Shown: in pieces, positions 8,107-15,247 of the stretch
Position numbering within the stretch: position 1 is the first letter of the stretch
How the letters are laid out: every line of letters starts with the position of its first letter
NCBI GenBank assembly: GCA_050180235.1
Contig: JBFXEJ010000004.1
Span: 1 to 64,000, forward strand
Direction of reading: 5' to 3'
From: JAABRU01 sp050180235
GTDB taxonomy: Bacteria; Desulfobacterota; Desulfobacteria; Desulfobacterales; Desulfococcaceae
Length of the DNA: 64,000 nt
Notes under the pieces: model-generated
Database searches by the model: none
Told to the model about the DNA's origin: nothing
The model's input: the letters and a program-made list of their open reading frames with translations, nothing else
Program-made: the position numbers and the translations under genes

Positions 8107-8506
8107 CAATGCCATTAAGTTAAGGAAAAGCCCCGAAGGGGCGGATTGATACAGCCCAGGCCGGCGGCCTGGGAATACATGAAAAAAAGATAAGCCCTGA
8201 AAGGGCGGATTATATAACTGATGTTACGCCGGATCGTCATACCGGCGAAAGCCGGTATTCAGAACGTTTTGAAATTACCGGATTCCGGCTTTCGCCGGAA
8301 TGACGGAAGATACAGTAACCTGCTGATTTTTGAAAGGGTGGCGTAACATCAGTTATATAAGGCTGACATTCCGGAACCGTTTTTTGTTACGCCCTTTCAG
8401 GGCTGATGTCATATTTTATTCAATTTTCCCAGGGTTTTGCCCCGGGCTGTAATATTACGCCCTTTCAGGGCTTTCCGTCAGGACTTTCCTTAACTTAATG
8501 GCATTG
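8107..8506. repeat. Family C element C1: 400-bp MITE with 12-bp target duplication
   Basis: Terminal inverted repeats CAATGCCATTAAGTTAAGGA (8107) and its complement (ending 8506) bound 400 bp. The flanks 8095-8106 and 8507-8518 are identical (GGGCCATCTCAT), a target-site duplication. Inside are several GCCCTGAAAGGGC-type palindromes and a complete copy of family B at 8210-8360. No protein of useful length is encoded, so it needs a transposase in trans. Relatives lie at 21444-21664 and 22186-22394. Upstream, 7969-8094 holds only the ribosome site of the AbrB-like gene. Confidence 0.85.
8210..8360. repeat. Family B element B1, nested inside C1
   Basis: The outer arms TTATATAACTGATGTTACGCC and its complement GGCGTAACATCAGTTATATAA are perfect. 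The core contains ACCGGCGAAAGCCGGT and a GATTCCGGCTTTCGCCGGAA palindrome. Further copies sit at 11163-11302, 17988-18131 and 55391-55530, each with a GTCATxxCGGCxxAAGCCGG core. Confidence 0.8.
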
Positions 8507-8526
8507 GGGCCATCTCATGGATGAGT

Positions 8527-8562
8527 CAGAAATCCGATCCCGGTTTACGGATTTCTGATTTT
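8527..8562. terminator. Hairpin after the MITE (possible terminator)
   Basis: CAGAAATCCG and CGGATTTCTG form a perfect 10-bp stem around GATCCCGGTTTA, followed by ATTTTCTC on the plus strand. No gene reads into it on either strand at close range, so it may be a relic or part of a repeat. Confidence 0.35.
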
Positions 8563-8573
8563 CTCAAAAAATA

Positions 8574-8629
8574 GCACAGCCTTCCAGCCTGTGCTGCGGC
8601 TTATGAACAAACTGGAAGCCTGTTCTGCC
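8574..8629. repeat. Family E repeat, copy E1
   Basis: GCACAGCCTTCCAGCCTGTGC is followed by TTATGAACAAACTGGAAGCCTG. The pair CTTCCAGC(C/T)TGT / ACAAxCTGGAAGC is the family E unit. Other copies are at 15866-16023 (inside cbiET), 32684-32735, 52827-52883 and 59226-59318. Confidence 0.65.
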
Positions 8630-8769
8630 TTATTTCCGATTTTCCCATTGATTTGCAGATTCTTTTGGAATAATCTGTATAAACGGTCAGGACAGGTTTT
8701 CCATTAAACTACAGGGATTGTGTGTAAGCAGGGATTTCTTTAATTACTTGAAGTGATTTTATTTTTTTC

Positions 8770-8896
8770 GTAGGGTGGATGAAGCGTCAGCATAACCCAC
8801 CATTTATTGTCTGAACTGTGATTCTGATGATTTTTGTGATTGACATGATGGTTTCAGCAGCAATGGTGGGTTACGCTGACGCTACACCCACCCTAC
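8770..8896. repeat. GTAGGGTGG inverted repeat with alternative core
   Basis: TAGGGTGGATGAAGCGTCAG and TGGTGGGTTACGCTGACGCT are mirrored arms closing with CCACCCTAC. The outer 9 bp match the palindromes at 4751-4820 and in D2/D7, but the core differs. Outside this element, 8630-8975 shows nothing recognisable. Confidence 0.6.
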
Positions 8897-8975
8897 AGTT
8901 GAAAAATTTCATATAAACGAAAACAAAAAAGGAGTACCCGCCATGCAGAATGGCTGCTGCAATGTTTATAATGAT

Positions 8976-9020
8976 TTTTAACTCTTAATTGGCATTAATT
9001 ATGCCAATTAAGGGTTAAAA
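8976..9020. repeat. Near-perfect palindrome with a half-copy at 9106-9130
   Basis: TTTTAACTCTTAATTGGCA is followed by its complement TGCCAATTAAGGGTTAAAA around a 6-nt centre. The sequence AACCCTTAATTGGCATTAAT recurs once at 9107-9126, immediately in front of the IS4 remnant. It may be an element end, or a hot spot into which the remnant inserted. Confidence 0.5.
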
Positions 9021-9127
9021 ACTTCGGAATCAGGAAAAACAGGCAGTTATAAAATATGACCTGCGGAACCTGTTTTGCAGATGACTGTTTTTACGATACC
9101 GAATTCAACCCTTAATTGGCATTAATT

Positions 9128-9466
9128 ATGTATCAGTACTTACGTATCGAACCGGAAAGCGGGGAAACAGAAATCCTGATTACAACCCTGACAGATGCAG
9201 AGAAATATCCCCATAAAATTTTCGCAGAACTGTACCACCTCCGTTGGCCCGTAGAAGAGGATTATAAAGCACTCAAATACCGACTTCAGATCTAAAATTT
9301 TTCTGGTAAATCAGTTCATTCTGTTTATCAGGATTTCCATGCCAAAGTATTTTCAAAGAACTTAACGGCTGTAATTGCAACAACAAAAAAAAAAGAAATT
9401 ATTCAAAAATCCAGAGATCTGAAATTTGACCACCGGATAAATTTTGCCCAGGCCTTATCAAAAATG
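9128..9466 (+). pseudogene. IS4-family transposase, C-terminal fragment with stop and IS1 insertion
   Basis: Read from 9128, the translation contains the IS4 DDE-family C-terminal signature LYHLRWPVEEDYKALKYRLQ, then a TAA (9293-9295) where a glutamate codon is expected. It continues in the same frame with NFSGKSVHSVYQDFHAKVF and AVIATTKKKEII. It lacks the N-terminal two-thirds and is cut at 9466 by the IS1 element, so it is dead. No clear continuation was found beyond the IS1 copy at 10266. Confidence 0.8.
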
Positions 9467-9530
9467 GGTAGTGGTATTTTTTTGACTGTTATAACTTATA
9501 TTTTATTATGAGAAACAGGGAGCGAAAAAT

Positions 9531-9842
9531 ATGATAAAACTGCCGTGCAGAATATGCGGAAGCGGGAATATACGGAAAAACGGAAAAACAGGGGCCGGGG
9601 CGCAGAAATATCACTGCAGGGTCTGCAGTTTTTACGGCACTCCTGTGACACAGGAAGAAAAACAGAAGAAAAAAGAGGAGGTTACGGAAAAACTTCTTTA
9701 TGAGAGGATATCAATGCGGGGGATCGCACGTTCACTCTCTGCAGGCCGTATGAGACTGAAAATGTTTATAAAAAAAAGAAATCCCGGAACCTGCAGCCGG
9801 AACTGTGAAAACAGGGGAACGTCCGGTTATCGGGACGGATGA
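9531..9842 (+). CDS. insA: IS1 InsA-like protein (zinc-finger, transposase N part)
   Basis: The first 85 or so residues carry two CxxC pairs, CRICGSGNIRKNG and YHCRVCSF, as in the InsA zinc finger, then a helix-turn-helix region (LYERISMRGIARSLSAGRMRL). The frame then runs into the A8 tract at 9770-9777, beyond which its residues are no longer transposase-like. InsA alone acts as a repressor in IS1; the active transposase is an InsA-InsB frameshift product. GGGAGCG lies upstream of the ATG. Confidence 0.7.
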   Translation: MIKLPCRICGSGNIRKNGKTGAGAQKYHCRVCSFYGTPVTQEEKQKKKEEVTEKLLYERISMRGIARSLSAGRMRLKMFIKKRNPGTCSRNCENRGTSGYRDG

Positions 9843-10236
9843 AATGCGGTCATCCGCAGTGTCAGAAGAACATAAGCCATGGATTTGGCCTGCAGCAAAC
9901 CGTGAAACACGGCAGACTGCCGGTGCGGCCTCCGGAGACCGGTCTGACAAAACATGTCTCAGATTATGGGAATCTCTTCCTGATGATTACCGGAAACATG
10001 CTGTTATTTATACAGATTATTGGGAATCATACAGAAATGTTATCCCCTCAGAACGTCTGCGGCAGTCCGGGAAGGAAAGCGGGGAAACAGCACATACTGA
10101 ACGTTTTAACAATACTTTACGCCGGAGGTGCGCCTGCATGGTGCGGAAGACTCTCTCCTTCAGCAGAAACCGGGAAATGCACGGAAAGCGCATAAGAATG
10201 TTTGTCAGCCATTATAATGAAAGTTTAATGCGGTGA
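9805..10236 (+). CDS. insB: IS1 InsB-like catalytic part of the transposase, out of the usual frame
   Basis: The catalytic half is recognisable by IGTDEMRSS, the conserved IYTDYWESYRNVIP block and the tail TERFNNTLRRR...VRKTLSFS. The frame is open back to 9772, just inside the A8 tract (preceded by TAA at 9769), so expression would need a shift there. Relative to insA it lies at +1/-2, whereas IS1 normally uses -1. One extra A (A9, as in the copy at 45651) would restore -1. This copy is therefore probably frameshifted and inactive. Confidence 0.65.
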   Translation: MKTGERPVIGTDEMRSSAVSEEHKPWIWPAANRETRQTAGAASGDRSDKTCLRLWESLPDDYRKHAVIYTDYWESYRNVIPSERLRQSGKESGETAHTERFNNTLRRRCACMVRKTLSFSRNREMHGKRIRMFVSHYNESLMR

Positions 10237-10483
10237 GATTTGTCAGTCAAAAAAATACCACTACCGTTTTTCATAGCACAACATCCATTTTTCAGCGTGA
10301 ATTAGATATACGCACAGGGTTTGTCCTTTTTCCAAAAAAGGATGAAAACGCACCGGTTTGAATCATGACGGTGACATATATCAGAATTTCCGGAATAAAA
10401 AAACAGGATTTTATATCTGGAACCGCATGAGAAGTTTTTTGGGGTGAATTTTTTTCAAAAAAGGTCAGAATAAGAGAAATAAA

Positions 10484-10515
10484 TGCAGGGAGCAGCCACA
10501 GTGACTGTCCCTGCA
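10484..10515. terminator. Hairpin terminator behind the thioesterase gene
   Basis: TGCAGGGA and TCCCTGCA form the stem. On the minus strand it is followed by TTTATTTCTC and stands about 20 bp beyond the thioesterase stop codon; on the plus strand it is followed by ATTTTTC. Confidence 0.6.
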
Positions 10516-10536
10516 ATTTTTCAAAATATCATAAAA

Positions 10537-11016
10537 TTACAAAGACTTGGGAAGCATGGAATCCGGCATCTGAACAGCCACAACCTCACCTGTTGCACAG
10601 ATCTGCCCCTTTGCGGACAGAGTGGATTCGATAACAACCTTTTTCCCTTTGATTTCTTTCACTTTTCCCCGGATTTCCAGCGGCCCGTCAATGGGTGTGG
10701 GCCGGAGATAATTCACATGCAGCGAACCTGTCACATAACGGAAAGCCGGTTCTGTGTCCATTTCCCTGCCTTCGGCTTTGTAGGCTGCGGCTGCGGCCGT
10801 GCCTGTGGAATGGCAGTCAATCAGAGAGGCAATCAATCCGCCGTATACAAAACCGGGAATGGCCGTATGTGAAGGCCGGGGGGTGAATACGGCCACGCTT
10901 TCATCGCCATCCCAGTAACTTTTGATTTGCAGACCATGCTCATTGAGTCTTCCGCATCCATAGCAATGGCTGAGAATATCCGGGTAATAATCCTGAAATG
11001 CTTTTTTCTCTGTCAT
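10537..11016 (-). CDS. PaaI-like hotdog-fold thioesterase
   Basis: A 159-residue single-domain protein. The hotdog helix motif GFVYGGLIASLIDCHSTGTAAAA (residues about 55-77) and the following strand TGSLHVNYLRPTPIDGPL are typical of PaaI/YbgC-group acyl-CoA thioesterases. A conserved N-terminal CYGCG precedes the fold, as in many Desulfobacterota homologues. AAAGGAGA stands about 10 bases before ATG. The substrate cannot be read from sequence. The gene is monocistronic, with a terminator behind it and repeat-filled DNA ahead. Confidence 0.82.
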   Translation of the reverse strand: MTEKKAFQDYYPDILSHCYGCGRLNEHGLQIKSYWDGDESVAVFTPRPSHTAIPGFVYGGLIASLIDCHSTGTAAAAAYKAEGREMDTEPAFRYVTGSLHVNYLRPTPIDGPLEIRGKVKEIKGKKVVIESTLSAKGQICATGEVVAVQMPDSMLPKSL

Positions 11017-11082
11017 CAGTTATGATTCTCCTTTGATTTGAATTGTATACAACTTTTTTGCATTATTAAAAATTTTCCGCAC

Positions 11083-11148
11083 CCGGAGTGCCGAACTGAA
11101 AATTTGGCACACTCTGGCGCATCCCAAACTTTCAGTTCGGGACTCCTG
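11083..11148. repeat. Family F palindrome (GGAGTxCCGAACTGAAA)
   Basis: CCCGGAGTGCCGAACTGAAA and TTTCAGTTCGGGACTCCTG are complementary arms of about 19 bp. The same GGAGTG...GGxACTC arms are found as the second shell inside C2 (21444-21664) and C3 (22186-22394). Confidence 0.6.
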
Positions 11149-11162
11149 ACAAAAAATTAAAA

Positions 11163-11302
11163 ACTCATGTTACGCAGTCCTTCCAGAAATCAGGAAGTTA
11201 TCTGATTTCACCGTCATTACGGCATAAGCCGGAATCCAGTATTTTCAACATCTTCCGGATACCGATTTTCTGTCTGTATGACGGAAGTGCGTAAGGTGAA
11301 TT
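11163..11302. repeat. Family B element, copy B3
   Basis: The left end ACTCATGTTACGC and right end GCGTAAGGTGAATT enclose a GTCATTACGGCATAAGCCGG core, as in B1. The right terminus reads GCGTAAGGTGA, identical to that of B4 at 55517-55527. The rest of the 11017-11464 gap has no recognisable feature. Confidence 0.65.
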
Positions 11303-11464
11303 AAAAATTTCATCTGAATTCTTCAGTGACAGGGATTTATACTTATTTTCCTGAAATGTCAAACCGGAAAACAAAAATATTTTGTTCATACGGCTCTTGC
11401 ATTCCGGGGCAACGAATGATAAAGAGCGTTATAAATTCAACAGGAGCGCGCACCCCATTCCCCT

Positions 11465-12949
11465 ATGAACCCAAATTTTTGTTCCATACCCGCTGTGATC
11501 TCAGCAGGTCTGATTCTTTCGCAGATCATATCCGTCCTTCAGGTGTATCTGTCAAATATCCGGTATTACCGGAAACTTTCTCTGCTCCATGCTGCCGGGT
11601 ATCTTACTGTTCCCCATCTGCGGGTGATGGAAAGTCTCAAATCTTTTGAAACAGCATTTATGGGCGGCCTGTTTTTCTCACTTACGGTCGGACTCTGCCT
11701 TACACTTCTTTCTTTTGGGGCTGCGTGGCTGTGGGATCGTATTTTTTCACGGAAAAAAAACGCCCTGTATCCCTTTGTGATTTTCTGGATTGCCTGCCTG
11801 ATTCTTGCCAATATACAGGGATTTCTGCCAATGGTTACGCTCTGTTTTCTGCTGATTCCCCCGGCAGTATTCGGCCTGAGCCTGAAATGTCTTCCTCCAC
11901 AGTCCAATAATCCCAAACCCGGACGTATGCTGCTTTTTCATGTCATCTGTCTGATTCTGCTGGCTCTGATGGGAGTCAGGCAGATGAACCCGGACATGTT
12001 CTCTCTGATCCGCGACAAAATGCTTTTGTCCAATTCTGTGGGCATTGGTCTCAATAATGCCTATTACCGTTACACTCTTTACGCTGCACAGGTTTTCAAA
12101 AACCTGTATCAGGATCAGTTGCGAACCTGCCGGATCAGCGGAGAATTTCCGGAAAAAGACAGAGTGAAACAGCAACTGGCACGGTATGACTGGCTGAGTA
12201 TTGAAAATGAACTGACAGATTTGGAGATTTCTGCAAATGGCAAAGAACTGATATTCCGGCACGGGGAAAAGGAAATTCTGCGATCAGATTCTTCTGATTT
12301 TTTCAAAAACACAGGGAAAATACTGAAAACATTTTCAGAAAAATGTGATTATTACACTTTTTTCCGCACATTCACCTTTCTTTCCCTGCTCCTGGTTTCC
12401 GGGCTGAGTATCTGGATGATTCTGTATCTTCCCATCCGAATTTTATGCGGTATATGCCTGAAAAAAAAATTTGTCTCTGTTTCTGCCCTGATAATATGCT
12501 TTGCATGTGGCGCAGTCCTGATTTTTTTCTCACAGCCTGAAGCAATTGGCAGAGTTGAGCGAAAAGAACTGGATCAGATGCTGCATTCAGAAAATTTGAG
12601 TGAAAAAATCAAGGCTCTGCAATATATCCGTTATAAAAAAATGGAGATTGCTGATTTTCATGTGCATAACATCATGGCTGCAAGTCCGCATGTTCCGGAA
12701 CGCTATGAACTGGTCAGAACCCTGAGTGTCAGCCGTTCTCCAGACACTTGGGCAGTAACACTGGCTTTGACAGATGATCCCCAGATTAATGTGGCATACC
12801 GGGCCTTTCATGCGCTGGGTGCAAGACGGGATTCGCGGGCTGTTGAGGAAATCCTGAAAAAAATTCCCCTTTCGGATGAATGGTATATTCAGTTTTACGC
12901 ATACAAAGCATTGAGGAATCTGGGATGGCGTCAGACCGTATCCAACTGA
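11465..12949 (+). CDS. Polytopic membrane protein with C-terminal HEAT-like repeats
   Basis: A 494-residue protein that I do not recognise as a named family. Hydrophobic segments lie near residues 11-29, 66-92, 102-140 (two), 158-172, 300-322 and 335-353. A soluble stretch (residues 175-295) separates the two membrane blocks. From about residue 375 the sequence becomes HEAT-like (SENLSEKIKALQYIRY, PDTWAVTLALTDDPQINVAYRAFHALGARRDSRAVEEILK), suggesting a cytoplasmic or periplasmic scaffold. No strong ribosome site precedes the ATG; GTG 11495 is an alternative. The CPBP protease gene starts within its last 25 bp, so the two products probably work together. The role is unknown. Confidence 0.7.
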   Translation: MNPNFCSIPAVISAGLILSQIISVLQVYLSNIRYYRKLSLLHAAGYLTVPHLRVMESLKSFETAFMGGLFFSLTVGLCLTLLSFGAAWLWDRIFSRKKNALYPFVIFWIACLILANIQGFLPMVTLCFLLIPPAVFGLSLKCLPPQSNNPKPGRMLLFHVICLILLALMGVRQMNPDMFSLIRDKMLLSNSVGIGLNNAYYRYTLYAAQVFKNLYQDQLRTCRISGEFPEKDRVKQQLARYDWLSIENELTDLEISANGKELIFRHGEKEILRSDSSDFFKNTGKILKTFSEKCDYYTFFRTFTFLSLLLVSGLSIWMILYLPIRILCGICLKKKFVSVSALIICFACGAVLIFFSQPEAIGRVERKELDQMLHSENLSEKIKALQYIRYKKMEIADFHVHNIMAASPHVPERYELVRTLSVSRSPDTWAVTLALTDDPQINVAYRAFHALGARRDSRAVEEILKKIPLSDEWYIQFYAYKALRNLGWRQTVSN

Positions 12950-13560
12950 AACTTCTGTGTTATTCCCTTTTTATCATCCTCATTATCGAGATGGGGTCAG
13001 ATTTTTTTCTTCCCAAAAAATGGGGAGGCCCCTATCTGTTAATCGGGCTGGTGCGGATTACGGAAATTCTTTTTCTGCTCCTGATGATACACTTTTCTGA
13101 ACGCGGATTGAATGCCATTGGACTGGGCAGACATCAGATTCGCAGCGGACTGGAAAAAGGAATCATCTGGTCTCTGGGTTTCGGGGGACTGGTCTGCGCG
13201 GGCTTTCTCATTCTTCATCTGGCAGGAACCAATCCCCTTAAACTTTTTCCCATGCGTCTGCCGCAAAAAATGACAGATCTCATTATGCTTTTTGCGGTCG
13301 GCGGTGTGATCGGGCCTGTGGCTGAAGAAATTTTTTTCAGGGGAATTGTTTACGGATTTTTCCGGAGATGGGGAATTGCCGCTGCATTGCTGATAAGCAC
13401 ATCTCTTTTTGCAGTGCTTCATTCCGGATTCGGAATCATACAGATCATCGGAGGCATTATCTTTGCCCTGGCCTATGAAAAAGAGGGAAAACTCATGACG
13501 CCGCTCACCATTCACATACTGGGCAATACTGCCCTGTTTGCACTGCCTCTGCTGCGCTGA
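12925..13560 (+). CDS. CPBP-family intramembrane glutamic protease
   Basis: A 211-residue, multi-pass CAAX-protease/bacteriocin-processing (CPBP, Rce1/Abi) family protein. All active-site elements are present: the glutamate pair and arginine in EEIFFRG (E134, E135, R139), histidine H166 in VLHSGFG, and H197 in LTIHILGN. The start at 12925 (MASDRIQLKLL) follows GAGGAATC; an earlier ATG at 12880 has no site. It overlaps the HEAT-repeat membrane protein by 25 bp. In this window an exosortase system also exists, but nothing in the sequence ties the protease to it. Confidence 0.82.
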   Translation: MASDRIQLKLLCYSLFIILIIEMGSDFFLPKKWGGPYLLIGLVRITEILFLLLMIHFSERGLNAIGLGRHQIRSGLEKGIIWSLGFGGLVCAGFLILHLAGTNPLKLFPMRLPQKMTDLIMLFAVGGVIGPVAEEIFFRGIVYGFFRRWGIAAALLISTSLFAVLHSGFGIIQIIGGIIFALAYEKEGKLMTPLTIHILGNTALFALPLLR

Positions 13561-13702
13561 GCTGTGTGCAACCTAAAAATTGCAATTCCTCAACAGTAAA
13601 TGGTAACTTTTCAATAAATTCGGGCAGAAGCAAAAAAGCAGAAGACATTTTGTCATAATGTGTTAAGAGAATTTTTATGTTTATATCTCAAATAACAAAT
13701 TT

Positions 13703-14030
13703 GGCAGTGGGTCAAATCCGTTGATTTTTGCTATGAAACCTGCTATAGTTTTATCATTACGAAATAATATGCAGGCATTGCGGAAACGACGATCCTGTAA
13801 AAAACTGCCGCAGCTAAAACGGTACACAGTGTCGTTTCTGCAATAACTGTAAAAAAAGCGAATCCCGTTGCAATGCGTGGCAGCCCGGTGTTAAAGATCA
13901 GACTGAAACGCAGATACTTAACAGCAGCGGAGACAGAGACATCGGTATAAATCTTAAAATATCAGATAATACAGCATGTTCCGACTTTAAAAAGACTCAT
14001 GCGGAGATAAATACGTACTTTCCACAGTCC
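13703..14030 (+). pseudogene. insA: Degenerate IS1 left end with insA remnant
   Basis: GGCAGTGGGTCAAATCCGTTGATTTTTG at 13703-13730 matches the inverted repeat of the IS1 copy at 45651-46472. Behind it a broken frame reads CRHCGNDDPVKNC, then a stop, then NGTQCRFCNNCKKSES and QILNSSGDRDIGINLKIS. It parallels that copy's InsA (CPHCGKDDLVKNG, NGTQRYRCNQCKKSF, QTLNSSGVRDISRNLSIS), and goes as far as the InsB start (NTYFPQS versus NPYFPTD). The right half is missing. It occupies most of the 13561-14131 gap upstream of cbiD. Confidence 0.85.
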
Positions 14031-14131
14031 CTAATTTTGTAATTCTTCATGTCTTTGTGGCAATATTAAGTAACATTTGAATATTACTTGTTTCCATCTC
14101 TATAAAAATAAAAAGGATAAAAATCAGACCT

Positions 14132-15247
14132 TTGTCATCAGATTGTGAAAAAAAACTCCGTACCGGTTTCACCACCGGAGCTGCGGCTGCGGCCGCTGTC
14201 AAAGGAGCGCTCCAATACCTGCTTACCGGGCATTTTCCCCCGAAAGTGAACATTCCCCTGCTTACGGGACAAATCATTGCTATTCATATACATACCTGCC
14301 GGGCTGAATCAGAAAGCAAAGCAGTCTGCACGGTTATCAAAGACGCGGGAGATGATCCGGATATTACCCATAAAGCAGAAATCGGTGCGGTAGTGGAAAT
14401 TTCCGATGATTTCTCCGACAGCACGGAAATCCGCATCACAGGCGGAGAAGGCGTGGGCCGGGTGACAAAACCCGGACTGGAAGTGGCTCCGGGAAACGCG
14501 GCTATCAATTCCGGGCCTCAAAAAATGATTCAGCAGGCTGTGACAGATGTGCTGAATTCCCATTACCGCAAGGCTTTGGTTTCCATTGAAATTTTTGTTC
14601 CAAAAGGAAAGGATTTGGCAAAGAAAACCCTCAATGCCCGGCTTGGGATTTTGGACGGCATTTCCATTTTGGGAACCACCGGACTTGTCCGGCCCATGTC
14701 CCATGAAGCCTATATCGCGACCATTGTCTCAGCCATGTCTGTGGCTCATGCCGCAGGTCTTCAGCAACTGATTCTGACCACCGGACGGCGCAGTGAACGC
14801 TTTGCACAGGCCCGATGGCCTCAACTGCCGGAAGAAGCATTTGTGCAGATTGGCGATTTTTTTCAAAAATCTCTGCAAACTGCATCAGAAAAAGGTTTTG
14901 AAAAAATCCGGCTGGCTGTTTTTTTCGGCAAGGCTCTGAAAATGGCTCTGGGGTTTCCCCATACCCATGCAGCCAAATCAGAGCTTACCCTGCACAGACT
15001 TTCAAAATGGGCATTGGAAATCATTGGAAATCAGGAAGTTGCCGAAACCATATCCCATGCCAACACAGCCCGGCACGCGTTTGAAATGATTTCCGCACAG
15101 TATCCGCAACTGATTGCATATGTGGGAAAACAGATGATGGCATCTGCCAAAAATTTTTCATCTCCCTCTCTGTATGTGCAGGGCATGATATTTGATTTTG
15201 AAGGCAATCCGGTCTATGATTCGGAAAAAGGGGAAGATTTGCCATGA
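14132..15247 (+). CDS. cbiD: Cobalt-precorrin-5B C1-methyltransferase
   Basis: The 371-residue CbiD family enzyme of the anaerobic cobalamin pathway, which methylates C1 of cobalt-precorrin-5B with S-adenosylmethionine. The family hallmark RTGFTTGAAAAAA opens the protein (residues 10-22), followed by EGVGRVTKPGLEVAPGNAAIN and a GTTGLVRPMSHEA block. Only a TTG (14132, after AAAAGGAT) gives the full N-terminus; no in-frame ATG lies upstream. The stop overlaps the start of cbiET by 4 bp. Vitamin B12 is needed by methylmalonyl-CoA mutase, the partner step of the carboxyltransferase at 723-4746. Confidence 0.93.
   Translation: MSSDCEKKLRTGFTTGAAAAAAVKGALQYLLTGHFPPKVNIPLLTGQIIAIHIHTCRAESESKAVCTVIKDAGDDPDITHKAEIGAVVEISDDFSDSTEIRITGGEGVGRVTKPGLEVAPGNAAINSGPQKMIQQAVTDVLNSHYRKALVSIEIFVPKGKDLAKKTLNARLGILDGISILGTTGLVRPMSHEAYIATIVSAMSVAHAAGLQQLILTTGRRSERFAQARWPQLPEEAFVQIGDFFQKSLQTASEKGFEKIRLAVFFGKALKMALGFPHTHAAKSELTLHRLSKWALEIIGNQEVAETISHANTARHAFEMISAQYPQLIAYVGKQMMASAKNFSSPSLYVQGMIFDFEGNPVYDSEKGEDLP

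Larger units (their letters stand above)
9467..10265 (+). mobile_element. IS1-family element, 799 bp, inserted in the IS4 remnant
   Basis: Ends GGTAGTGGTATTTTTTTGAC (9467) and the complement GTCAAAAAAATACCACTACC (to 10265) are perfect inverted repeats of at least 20 bp. They enclose insA-like (9531-9842) and insB-like (9805-10236) frames. Flanking octamers CAAAAATG and GTTTTTCA differ, so no target duplication is preserved. It is the same subtype as the fragment at 1-124 but distinct from the copy at 45651-46472. The following stretch 10266-10483 contains no recognisable feature. Confidence 0.88.

Noticed and set aside
7740..8123. A 127-codon plus-strand frame opposite the AbrB-like gene
   Set aside because: It is antisense to a gene with a strong ribosome site and a recognisable fold, and runs into the target duplication of the MITE.
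8107..8506. Possible CRISPR array because of repeated GCCCTxxAAGGGC motifs
   Set aside because: The repeats are irregularly spaced, in both orientations, inside an element with inverted ends and a target duplication; there are no uniform spacers and no cas genes.
13561..14131. Cobalamin riboswitch upstream of cbiD
   Set aside because: No B12-box-like sequence was found; the region is explained by the IS1 remnant.
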